Shown here: positions 54,506-61,993 of the stretch, in pieces
How positions within the stretch are numbered: the stretch's first letter is position 1
How the letters are laid out: every line of letters begins with the position of its first letter
NCBI RefSeq assembly: GCF_900182695.1
Contig: NZ_FXTK01000010.1
Location: 60,715 to 124,714, forward strand
Origin: Paracoccus laeviglucosivorans
Lineage (GTDB): Bacteria; Pseudomonadota; Alphaproteobacteria; Rhodobacterales; Rhodobacteraceae
Direction of reading: 5' to 3'
Length of the DNA stretch: 64,000 bases
The notes under the pieces: generated by a model
What the model was told of the DNA's origin: nothing
Databases searched by the model: none
What the model saw: the letters and a program-made list of their open reading frames with translations, nothing else
Translations under genes and position numbers: made by a program

Positions 54506-54528
54506 TTCTCAGTTCCTCAAATACCCAT
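54506..54528 (-). repeat. 23-base dispersed repeat (copy 1)
   Basis: The element reads atgggtatttgaggaactga and ends gaa on the minus strand. It differs at one position of 23 from the left arm of the inverted pair after topA at 61830-61890. It lies in the 54-base gap after the aminotransferase gene. Directly next to it, gaccgcgcc (54531-54539) / ggcgcggtc (54544-54552) forms a strong hairpin at the end of the convergent regulator gene. Confidence 0.75.
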
Positions 54529-54550
54529 GCGACCGCGCCACCGGGCGCGG

Positions 54551-55033
54551 TCAGTCCAGCGGCAGCGCGGTCGTCGCCTTCAGCTCCTCCATCGACAGCA
54601 GCGCCGTGACGTTGTGGATTTTCACCTCGGAAATCAGCGCCTGATAAAAGCGGTCATAGGCCCGCGCATTCCGCACCCGCACCTTCAGGATATAGTCGAT
54701 GTCACCCGCAAGCCGATGTGCCTCGATCACCTCGGGGCGCGCGCGCACGGCGGCCAGAAAGCGTTTGGCCCAGTCCGGGTCATGTTCGCTGGTGCGGATA
54801 AGGACAAAGAAACAGGCATCCAGCCCCAGCGCGTCGGGGTCCAGCAATGCGACTTGCCCGCGGATCACGCCCGCCTCGCGCAGCTTGCGAATCCGGTTCC
54901 AGACAGGGGTCTTTGACGCGCCCACACGGGCCGCGATGTCGTCCAGGGACAGGGTCGCGTCGTCTTGCAGCAGGGAAAGGATTTTGCGATCCGTATCGTC
55001 CAGCCGGGCGGGCGTTTGTCTGTCTTGGCTCAT
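54551..55033 (-). CDS. Lrp/AsnC family regulator, divergent from the cys operon
   Basis: 160 residues from ATG 55033 (ATG 55057 is possible; neither has a clear binding site). The N-terminal helix-turn-helix (DRKILSLLQDDATLSLDDIA, then ASKTPVWNRIRKLREAG) binds DNA. The C-terminal RAM domain has CFFVLIRTSEHD and the loop RLAGDIDYILKVRV. It is transcribed away from the sulfite-reduction operon with about 120 bases between, a layout typical of a local regulator. Control of the cys genes is inferred from this position; two palindromes lie in the gap. Confidence 0.9.
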   Translation of the reverse strand: MSQDRQTPARLDDTDRKILSLLQDDATLSLDDIAARVGASKTPVWNRIRKLREAGVIRGQVALLDPDALGLDACFFVLIRTSEHDPDWAKRFLAAVRARPEVIEAHRLAGDIDYILKVRVRNARAYDRFYQALISEVKIHNVTALLSMEELKATTALPLD

Positions 55034-55057
55034 TGCGAAATCTGGTCCTGATTGCAT

Positions 55058-55156
55058 CCGATAACTGCGGAACCTGTTTCTTATTTTTCCGCCCCACTCG
55101 TCAATATGTGGGACAATTTTCTATATAGAAGGAACCCAATCCGAAAGGCAAAAGGC
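55058..55156. promoter_or_regulatory. Operator/promoter region between lrp and the cys operon
   Basis: Two dyads are visible: cccac (55093-55097) and gtggg (55108-55112) separated by ten bases, and the perfect 12-base palindrome ttctatatagaa (55119-55130), whose centre resembles a -10 box (tatata). The segment is AT-rich compared with the genes. Both dyads suit binding of a dimeric regulator such as the adjacent Lrp-type protein. The sites were read by eye and are untested. Confidence 0.5.
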
Positions 55157-55486
55157 ATGTCCAAACCGTTCACCCCCACCCCCGCAAGACCTGCTGTCAT
55201 CACCGCGAATGACCTGCGCATGGGCCATTGCGTGTGGATGCGTGACGGCGCATGGACCGCCGATCCGCGCGAAGCCGAAATCTTCGAGGATGAGGCGATC
55301 GCCGATCTGGCAATGCTGGATGCGCTGTCGCAGGCCAATCTGGTCGTCGATCCCTATCTGGCCGAAGCCAGGCGTGGCGAAGACGGCCGCCCGGAACCCA
55401 CCCATTTCCGCGAGGCGTTCCGCCGTCGCGGCCCGTCCAACTATTTCCATGGCAAGCAAGCCGAGTTCGAGGCCAGCAATGTTTGA
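55157..55486 (+). CDS. DUF2849 family protein
   Basis: 109 residues of the DUF2849 family, small proteins nearly always encoded beside sulfite reductase in Rhodobacteraceae and relatives. Typical text is VITANDLRMGHCVWMRDG, then DPYLAEAR and PTHFREAFRRRGPSNYFHG at the end. ATG 55157 was taken because the upstream frame runs through the promoter. It overlaps cysI by eight bases (55479-55486). Function unknown; it probably supports the reductase or its siroheme. Confidence 0.88.
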   Translation: MSKPFTPTPARPAVITANDLRMGHCVWMRDGAWTADPREAEIFEDEAIADLAMLDALSQANLVVDPYLAEARRGEDGRPEPTHFREAFRRRGPSNYFHGKQAEFEASNV

Positions 55487-57134
55487 CGTTCGTCCCCAGC
55501 ATAACGAATACCTGCGCCACCGCTCGGCCCAGTTCCGTCAGCAGGTCGAGCGTCGCCTGAACGGCTCGCTGACCGAAGCCGAATTCAAACCGCTGCGCCT
55601 GATGAACGGCGTCTATCTGCAATTGCACGCCTATATGCTGCGCGTGGCGATCCCTTACGGCACGATCAGCCCCGACCAGATGCGGGTGCTGGCGCTGCTG
55701 GCCCAGAAATGGGACAAGGGTTACGGCCATTGGACCACGCGCCAGAACATCCAGTTCAACTGGCCCAAGCTGGTCGATATTCCCGATATGCTGGACGCGC
55801 TGGCCGATGTGGGGATGCATGCCATCCAGACCTCGGGCAACACGATCCGCAACGTGACGACCGACGCCTATGCCGGTGCGGCGGCGGATGAAGTGGCCGA
55901 TCCGCGCCCCTATGCCGAATTGCTGCGCCAATGGTCCACCGACCATGCGGAATTCCAGTTCCTGCCGCGCAAATTCAAGATCGCGATCTCGGGTGCCGAA
56001 AAAGACCGCGCGGTCATCTCGGCCCATGACATCGGCCTGCGCCTGCTGCGCAACGCGCAGGGAGAGCTGGGCTTTCAGGTCTGGATCGGCGGTGGTCTGG
56101 GCCGCACGCCCCTGATCGGTCAGGTGGTGCGCGACTTCCTGCCCGAAGCCGACCTGCTGCCCTATGTCGAAGCGATCATCGCGGCCTATAACCTGGCTGG
56201 CCGTCGCGACAACAAATACAAGGCCCGCATCAAGATCACCGTCGCAGAACGCGGCCTTGACGTGATGCGCGAAGAGATCGAAGCCGAGTTCGTGAACCGC
56301 CGCGCCGTGTTCACCGGCGTCGATCAGGAATTGCTGGCCGAACTGCGCAACCTTTACGCCGCCCCCGCTTTCCGCAACGAAGAGGATGGCGATTACGAGG
56401 CCAAGCGCGCGGCGAACGCGGCTTTCCGCAGCTTTACCGACACCAACCTGTCTGCCCACAAGGCGCCGGGCTATGTCAGCGTCAAGGTCAGCTTCAAGGC
56501 CCCCGGCCAGACGCCGGGCGATGCTTCGGCGGAACAGATGAACCTGCTGGCCGATCTGGCCGAGCGTTTCGGCCACCACGATCTGCGCGTCAGCCACGAC
56601 CAGAACGTCGTGCTGCCGCATATCCATAAATCCGATCTGTTCGCGCTTTACGAAGAACTGCGCGCCGCAGGTCTGGCGACGGCCAATGCCGGGCTGATCA
56701 GTGACATCGTCGCTTGCCCCGGCATGGATTACTGCGCACTTGCCACCGCGCGTTCGATCCCCATCGCCGAAGAGATCGCCGCGCATTTCCGCGCCCGCGA
56801 TCTGGAAAGTGACATCGGCAAGATCGACATCCGCATCTCGGGCTGCATCAACGCCTGCGGTCACCACCATCTGGGCCATATCGGCATTCTTGGTCTGGAC
56901 CGTGCGGGGGTCGAAAACTATCAGATCACGCTGGGCGGCGACGGCTATGACATTCCGGCAGTCGGCCAGAAACCCGGCGCGGGCTTCCCGGCCGAGGAAG
57001 TCGTGGGCGCCATCGACCGCATCATCAACGCCTATCTGGAATTGCGCGAGGACGAAGAAGAACGCTTTATCGACGCTTATCGTCGTCTGGGGATGGCACC
57101 GTTCAAAGCGGCGCTATATCCGGCCAATGCTTGA
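55479..57134 (+). CDS. cysI: Sulfite reductase (siroheme/[4Fe-4S]), nitrite/sulfite reductase family
   Basis: 551 residues. It reduces sulfite to sulfide with six electrons in cysteine synthesis. Two ferredoxin-like/siroheme repeats are present. The cluster ligands are CPGMDYC (C-x5-C, about residue 410) and CINAC (C-x3-C, about 454), within VACPGMDYCALATARS and RISGCINACGHHHLGHIG. Substrate contacts in GHWTTRQNIQFNW fit the family. The first gene overlap is with DUF2849 and the second with cysH, both eight bases, so the operon is translationally coupled. Electrons probably come from reduced ferredoxin through the Fpr encoded at 58279. Confidence 0.94.
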   Translation: MFDVRPQHNEYLRHRSAQFRQQVERRLNGSLTEAEFKPLRLMNGVYLQLHAYMLRVAIPYGTISPDQMRVLALLAQKWDKGYGHWTTRQNIQFNWPKLVDIPDMLDALADVGMHAIQTSGNTIRNVTTDAYAGAAADEVADPRPYAELLRQWSTDHAEFQFLPRKFKIAISGAEKDRAVISAHDIGLRLLRNAQGELGFQVWIGGGLGRTPLIGQVVRDFLPEADLLPYVEAIIAAYNLAGRRDNKYKARIKITVAERGLDVMREEIEAEFVNRRAVFTGVDQELLAELRNLYAAPAFRNEEDGDYEAKRAANAAFRSFTDTNLSAHKAPGYVSVKVSFKAPGQTPGDASAEQMNLLADLAERFGHHDLRVSHDQNVVLPHIHKSDLFALYEELRAAGLATANAGLISDIVACPGMDYCALATARSIPIAEEIAAHFRARDLESDIGKIDIRISGCINACGHHHLGHIGILGLDRAGVENYQITLGGDGYDIPAVGQKPGAGFPAEEVVGAIDRIINAYLELREDEEERFIDAYRRLGMAPFKAALYPANA

Positions 57135-57858
57135 CGATACGCTGGATGCGCGCGCCGCGCGGCTGAATGATCGCTATAAGCATCATGCCGCGACCGAGGT
57201 GCTGCGCCGCGCGTTGAAAGACCCCGATCTGGGGTCCACGACGCTGGTGTCGTCCTTTGGCTCGGAATCGGTCGTGCTGCTGCACATGGTGTCGGTCGTG
57301 GCGCCCGGCACGCCGGTCCTGTTCATCGACACGATGATGCTGTTTCAGGAAACGCTGGATTACCAGCTTGAGGTCACGCAAAAGCTGGGCCTGACCGATG
57401 TGCGGGTGATCCGCGCGACCGACAAGGAAGTGGCGCTGAACGATCCCGACGGGACGCTGCATCAGTTCAACACCGATGCCTGCTGCAATTTCCGCAAGAC
57501 CGTGCCGCTGGAGCGTGAGCTGTCCAAGTTCGACGCATGGATCACGGGGCGCAAACGCTTTCAGGGCGGTGAACGTCAGGAACTGGAATTCTTCGAATCC
57601 GAGGCGCCATCGCGTCTGCGCATCAACCCGCTGGCCCATTGGCGCAAAGAAGACGTGCAGGAATACATGGCGGAAAACAATCTGCCCCGCCATCCGCTGG
57701 TCGCCAAGGGCTATGCCTCGATCGGGTGCGCACCCTGCACATCGCCGGTGAAGCCCGGCGAAGACCCGCGTGCGGGCCGCTGGCGCGGCAGCCAGAAAAC
57801 CGAATGCGGCATCCATTTCATCGGCGGCAAGATGGTCCGCGCAGGAGCGAACACATGA
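57127..57858 (+). CDS. cysH: Phosphoadenylyl-sulfate / adenylyl-sulfate reductase
   Basis: 243 residues. It reduces activated sulfate to sulfite with thioredoxin or glutaredoxin. The ATP-PPi fold begins VSSFGSESVVLLHMVS. The paired cysteines ACCNFRKTVPL and IGCAPCTSP are the CC/CxxC set that binds a [4Fe-4S] cluster, marking an APS-type enzyme rather than the cluster-free PAPS reductase. The C-terminal ECGIH carries the catalytic Cys. ATG 57127 overlaps the cysI stop by eight bases; its stop overlaps the DUF934 start as ATGA. Confidence 0.95.
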   Translation: MLDDTLDARAARLNDRYKHHAATEVLRRALKDPDLGSTTLVSSFGSESVVLLHMVSVVAPGTPVLFIDTMMLFQETLDYQLEVTQKLGLTDVRVIRATDKEVALNDPDGTLHQFNTDACCNFRKTVPLERELSKFDAWITGRKRFQGGERQELEFFESEAPSRLRINPLAHWRKEDVQEYMAENNLPRHPLVAKGYASIGCAPCTSPVKPGEDPRAGRWRGSQKTECGIHFIGGKMVRAGANT

Positions 57859-58226
57859 GCGATTTCTTCATCGTCCGCGACGACGGCTTTCATCCCGATG
57901 ACGGGGCAGAACCCGTCACCCTGTCGCCCGACACCGACCCCGCCACCCTGACGGATCATCTGGATCAGCCCCTGATCGCGGTAGAGTTCCCGTCATTCGG
58001 CGATGGCCGGGGCTTTACGCTGGCCCGGCTTTTGCGTGAAAAGGGGTTCTCGGGTCGTCTGCGCGCCGTTGGCGGGCTGATTGCCGACCAATACGCCATG
58101 GCGCGCCGCGTGGGCTTTGATGAAGTCCGTATCTCGGCCGCACTAGCCGCCCGCCAGCCACAGGATCAGTGGCTTTATCGTGCCGACTGGCAGGAATGGG
58201 ATCACCGTTCCCGCCTTGCCGGCTGA
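57855..58226 (+). CDS. DUF934 family protein
   Basis: 123 residues of the DUF934 family, which is found with cysH and cysI. Segments DQPLIAVEFPSFGDGRGFTLARLLREKG (about residues 37-64) and GGLIADQYAMARRVGFDEV are characteristic. No catalytic residues are known. ATG 57855 overlaps cysH (ATGA). It is thought to take part in sulfite reduction from its constant gene context; that is established only by association. Confidence 0.88.
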   Translation: MSDFFIVRDDGFHPDDGAEPVTLSPDTDPATLTDHLDQPLIAVEFPSFGDGRGFTLARLLREKGFSGRLRAVGGLIADQYAMARRVGFDEVRISAALAARQPQDQWLYRADWQEWDHRSRLAG

Positions 58227-58278
58227 TGCCGGGGTTTTCCCCCGCACCAATGTGAAATAGATAGACCGGGATTTTCAT

Positions 58279-59118
58279 ATGACCCTGGATGTGCCCGTGG
58301 CCGACGCCGCTGCAAAACCCGTCAAGACCCTGCCCGATGCCCAGACCGTCACCTCGGTCAGGCATTGGTCGGATACGCTGTTTTCGTTCCGCGTGACGCG
58401 GCCCGCATCGCTGCGCTTCCGGTCGGGCGAATTCGTGATGATCGGCCTGCCGGGCGATAACGGCAAGCCGATCCTGCGTGCCTATTCCATCGCCTCGCCC
58501 AACTGGGACGAGGAGCTGGAATTTTATTCGATCAAGGTGCCGGACGGGCCTCTGACTTCGAAGCTGCAACTGATCCAGCCGGGCGATGAAATCATCCTGC
58601 GCCCCAAGCCCGTGGGCACGCTGGTGCTGGACGCGCTGCTGCCCGGCAAGCGGATGTGGTTCCTAGCCACCGGGACCGGCCTTGCGCCCTTTGCGTCGCT
58701 GATGCGCGACCCCGAGCTGTATGAGCGGTATGAGCAGGTCATCATGATGCATACCTGCCGCACCGCCGAGGAACTGAACTATGGCCGCGCGCTGGTCGAG
58801 AACCTGCGCCATGACCCGCTGCTGGGTGAACTTTACGGCGAAAGCTTTGCCGACCGGCTGCTGTATTACCCCACCACCACGCGCGAAGAATCGCCGCTGA
58901 TGGGGCGGATCACCGACAACATGACCTCTGGCAAGGTGTTCGCCGACCTGAACCTGCCGCCGATGGATATTGCCACCGACCGCGCGATGATCTGTGGCAG
59001 CCTTGCCTTTAACACCGATGTGAAATCGGTGCTGGAAGGCTTTGGTCTGCATGAGGGCGCGAACAGCGATCCCAAGCAGTTCGTGGTCGAAAAGGCCTTT
59101 GTCGGCGACGGCGTCTGA
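58279..59118 (+). CDS. fpr: Ferredoxin--NADP+ reductase
   Basis: 279 residues. An FAD flavoprotein that moves electrons between NADPH and ferredoxin or flavodoxin. The FAD-binding motif is LRAYSIASPNWDEELEFYSI (R-x-Y-S type), the NADP-binding part has MWFLATGTGLAPFASLM, and MICGSLAF ends the nucleotide domain. The C-terminus VVEKAFVGDGV is typical of the bacterial short type. It follows DUF934 by 52 bases and likely supplies electrons to the sulfite reductase upstream. A strong terminator follows at 59127-59150. Confidence 0.95.
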   Translation: MTLDVPVADAAAKPVKTLPDAQTVTSVRHWSDTLFSFRVTRPASLRFRSGEFVMIGLPGDNGKPILRAYSIASPNWDEELEFYSIKVPDGPLTSKLQLIQPGDEIILRPKPVGTLVLDALLPGKRMWFLATGTGLAPFASLMRDPELYERYEQVIMMHTCRTAEELNYGRALVENLRHDPLLGELYGESFADRLLYYPTTTREESPLMGRITDNMTSGKVFADLNLPPMDIATDRAMICGSLAFNTDVKSVLEGFGLHEGANSDPKQFVVEKAFVGDGV

Positions 59119-59126
59119 CGCTTTTT

Positions 59127-59150
59127 CCGGGGGCCACGCGCCCCCGGTTT
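59127..59150 (+). terminator. Rho-independent terminator of the cys-fpr operon
   Basis: Eight-base perfect stem ccgggggc (59127-59134) / gcccccgg (59140-59147) with a 5-base loop and ttt, eight bases after the fpr stop. Confidence 0.8.
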
Positions 59151-59232
59151 CATTTGCCCATTTCAATACCGCCGTTGACAGTTCGCCGTAGCGTCCCCAT
59201 TTTCCGGCGCCGAATCATGCGAAGGAATTTCA

Positions 59233-61806
59233 ATGGCTGTCGTCGTCGTCGAATCTCCGGCCAAGGCCAAGACGATCAACAAATATCTGGGCGACGACTT
59301 TACCGTTTTGGCCAGTTTCGGGCATGTCCGCGACCTGCCGCCCAAGGATGGCAGCGTCGATCCCGAAGCCGATTTCGCCATGAAATGGGAAATCGCCGCC
59401 GATTCCAAAAAGCACATCAAGGCGATCAAGGACGCGCTGGCATCCGATCCCAACCTGATCCTTGCCACCGACCCTGATCGCGAAGGCGAGGCGATTTCGT
59501 GGCACCTGCTTGAAGCCTTGGCCCCGTCCCTGAAAAAGGGCGCCGAGGTCAGCCGCGTCACCTTCAACGCCATTACCAAGAACGCCGTGACCGAGGCGAT
59601 GGCGAACCCGCGCCAGATCGACCAGCCGCTGGTCGATGCCTATCTGGCGCGTCGGGCGCTGGATTATCTGGTCGGTTTCAACCTGTCGCCGGTTCTGTGG
59701 CGCAAGCTGCCGGGCGCGAAATCGGCAGGTCGCGTGCAATCGGTCGCCCTGCGCGTGATCGTCGACCGCGAGATGGAGATCGAGGCGTTCAAGGCCCGCG
59801 AATACTGGTCGGTCCATGCGCGTCTGGCGACGCCGCGCGGCGATCAATATGACGCGGCGCTGACCGTCTATGGCGGCAAGAAGCTTGAGCGGTTCGACAT
59901 CGCCACCGAAAAGGATGCGATGCTGGCTGTGTCGGCGATTGCCGCGCGCGACCTGAAGGTCGCCAGCGTCGCGGCCAAGCCCGCCAGCCGCAATCCGTGG
60001 CCGCCCTTCATGACCTCGACCCTGCAGCAGGAGGCCAGCCGCAAGCTTGGCCTTGGTGCGCGGGCCTGCATGGGCTCGGCCCAGCGGCTGTATGAGGCGG
60101 GCTACATCACCTATATGCGGACCGACGGCATCGATATGGCGCCCGAGGCCGTGATGGCGGCGCGTGATGCGATCAAGAAGCGGTTCGGCGAGGAATACCT
60201 GCCGAAATCACCGCGCATGTATAAGAACAAGGCCAAGAACGCGCAGGAAGCCCACGAATGTATCCGTCCGACCGACATGATGCTGTCGCCCGACAAGCTG
60301 CCGGTCGCCGACAAGGATCAAAAGGCGCTGTATGACCTGATCTGGAAGCGCACCATCGCGTCCCAGATGGAATCCGCGCGGATGGAACGCACCGTGGTCG
60401 AGATCGCATCGGCGGATGCCGAGGTCGGGCTGCGCGCCAATGGTCAGGTCATGCTGTTCGACGGTTTCCTGAAGGTCTATGATCAGGGCCGTGATGATGA
60501 GGAAGACGAGGACAGCCGCCGTTTGCCGCTGATCGAGGAAGGCGAGGCCGCGTCCAAGCGCAGCGTGTCGCCCGAGCAGCACTTTACCCAAGCCCCGCCG
60601 CGCTTTACCGAAGCCACTCTGGTCAAGCGCATGGAGGAGTTGGGCATCGGGCGGCCCTCGACCTATGCAAGCATCGTCACGACCATTCAGGACCGGGACT
60701 ATGTCCGCAAGGAGCAGTCCCGCCTGATCCCCGAGGACAAAGGGCGGCTGGTCACGATTTTCCTGCTGAAGTATTTCCCGCGCTATGTCAGCTACGACTT
60801 CACCTCAAGCCTCGAGGGTGAGCTGGATGACATTTCCTCGGGCGAGCGTGCCTACCGCGAGGTGCTGCGGCGGTTCTGGAAGGACTTTACCGCCGCGTTG
60901 GAAGGCACCAGCGAGCTGCGCATCACCGAGGTGCTGGAGGCGATCGACGAGGCGCTGGCCCCCGCGCTGTATCCGCCGCGTGAAGACGGCAGCGATCCGC
61001 GCGAATGCCCGCTGTGCCACAAGGGCCGGTTGCATCTGAAGACCGCGCGTTCCGGCGGGGCCTTTATCGGCTGCTCGAACTATCCGGAGTGCCGTTTCAC
61101 CCGGCCGATCAGCAGTCCCGACGCCGAGGTGGTGGGCGATGCGATCCTTGGCACCGACAATGGCGATGAGATCAGCCTGAAGAACGGCCGCTTCGGTCCA
61201 TATGTCCAGCGCGGCGAGGCGACGGCCGAGGTGCCTAAACCACCCCGTGCTTCGGTGCCCAAAAGCTGGGAACTGGCGTCTGTCGATCTGGAAAAGGCGT
61301 TGGCTCTGCTGGCATTGCCGCGCGAAATCGGACCGCATCCGGAAGACGGCGTGCCGGTCGAGGCGGGCATCGGGCGTTATGGTCCCTATGTCAAACACGC
61401 TTCGAAATACGTGAACCTGCCCGATGTCGATGAGGTCTTTACCATCGGCATGAACCGCGCGGTCGAGGTATTGGCGAGCAAGCAGACACGTGGCCGTGCC
61501 GCACCCGCCGCGCCTTTGGCGGAACTGGGTGAACACCCCGATGGCGGTCCTGTGCAGGTGCTGAACGGGCGTTATGGTCCCTATGTCAAATGGGGCAAGG
61601 TCAATGCCACCTTGCCGCGCGATCTGGAGCCGGGGGCAGTGACGCTGGAGCGTGCGCTGGAACTGATCGTGGAAAAGGCTGGCAAGGCCAAGAAGCCTGC
61701 CACCAAGAAAGCCGCCGCGAAGACCACCGAAAAGAAACCGGCTGCGAAAAAGGCGCCGGCCAAGAAGCCCTCCGCGAAAAAGGCCCCTGCCAAATCGGCT
61801 GAGTAA
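59233..61806 (+). CDS. topA: DNA topoisomerase I
   Basis: 857 residues. A type IA topoisomerase that relaxes negative supercoils. The TOPRIM domain starts MAVVVVESPAKAKTINKYLG and holds ATDPDREGEAISWHL with the metal acidic residues. The active-site Tyr lies in EAGYITYMRTDGIDM near residue 295. Further conserved boxes are GIGRPSTYASIV and the zinc-finger part ECPLCHKGRLHLKTARSGGAFIGCSNYPEC (about residues 593-622). The C-terminus has three repeats of the G-R-Y/F-G-P-Y-V type, then a tail of about 40 residues made of Lys/Ala/Pro (AKKAPAKKPSAKKAPAKSAE), which should bind DNA non-specifically. Monocistronic. Confidence 0.97.
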   Translation: MAVVVVESPAKAKTINKYLGDDFTVLASFGHVRDLPPKDGSVDPEADFAMKWEIAADSKKHIKAIKDALASDPNLILATDPDREGEAISWHLLEALAPSLKKGAEVSRVTFNAITKNAVTEAMANPRQIDQPLVDAYLARRALDYLVGFNLSPVLWRKLPGAKSAGRVQSVALRVIVDREMEIEAFKAREYWSVHARLATPRGDQYDAALTVYGGKKLERFDIATEKDAMLAVSAIAARDLKVASVAAKPASRNPWPPFMTSTLQQEASRKLGLGARACMGSAQRLYEAGYITYMRTDGIDMAPEAVMAARDAIKKRFGEEYLPKSPRMYKNKAKNAQEAHECIRPTDMMLSPDKLPVADKDQKALYDLIWKRTIASQMESARMERTVVEIASADAEVGLRANGQVMLFDGFLKVYDQGRDDEEDEDSRRLPLIEEGEAASKRSVSPEQHFTQAPPRFTEATLVKRMEELGIGRPSTYASIVTTIQDRDYVRKEQSRLIPEDKGRLVTIFLLKYFPRYVSYDFTSSLEGELDDISSGERAYREVLRRFWKDFTAALEGTSELRITEVLEAIDEALAPALYPPREDGSDPRECPLCHKGRLHLKTARSGGAFIGCSNYPECRFTRPISSPDAEVVGDAILGTDNGDEISLKNGRFGPYVQRGEATAEVPKPPRASVPKSWELASVDLEKALALLALPREIGPHPEDGVPVEAGIGRYGPYVKHASKYVNLPDVDEVFTIGMNRAVEVLASKQTRGRAAPAAPLAELGEHPDGGPVQVLNGRYGPYVKWGKVNATLPRDLEPGAVTLERALELIVEKAGKAKKPATKKAAAKTTEKKPAAKKAPAKKPSAKKAPAKSAE

Positions 61807-61829
61807 GCGCCTGCTGCAGGCGGTGCGAT

Positions 61830-61890
61830 ATGGGTATTTGAAGAACTGAGAATGCAACCGGCGGCTCTTCTTAGTTCTGAAAATACCCAT
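61830..61890. repeat. Inverted pair of the 23-base repeat, possible topA terminator
   Basis: Left arm (61830-61852) begins atgggtatttgaagaactga and right arm (61868-61890) is its inverted copy with four mismatches, separated by 15 bases. The structure begins 24 bases after the topA stop and can fold into a long hairpin; no T tract follows. The left arm differs by only one base from the copy at 54506-54528. It could act as a terminator or transcript-stabilising structure. Confidence 0.75.
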
Positions 61891-61993
61891 AGGCTGACCT
61901 TCGCGCTTGCGCAGCATTCGCCGATTTCAGCGTTTTGACATGAACCGCATCGCTGCTACGCTTGCCCCATAGGGTTGAGCGGAGGGGGATGAC

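Noticed and set aside
55200..56879. 559-codon minus-strand frame opposite cysI
   Set aside because: cysI has all catalytic cysteines; the opposite frame has none of the signs of a gene.
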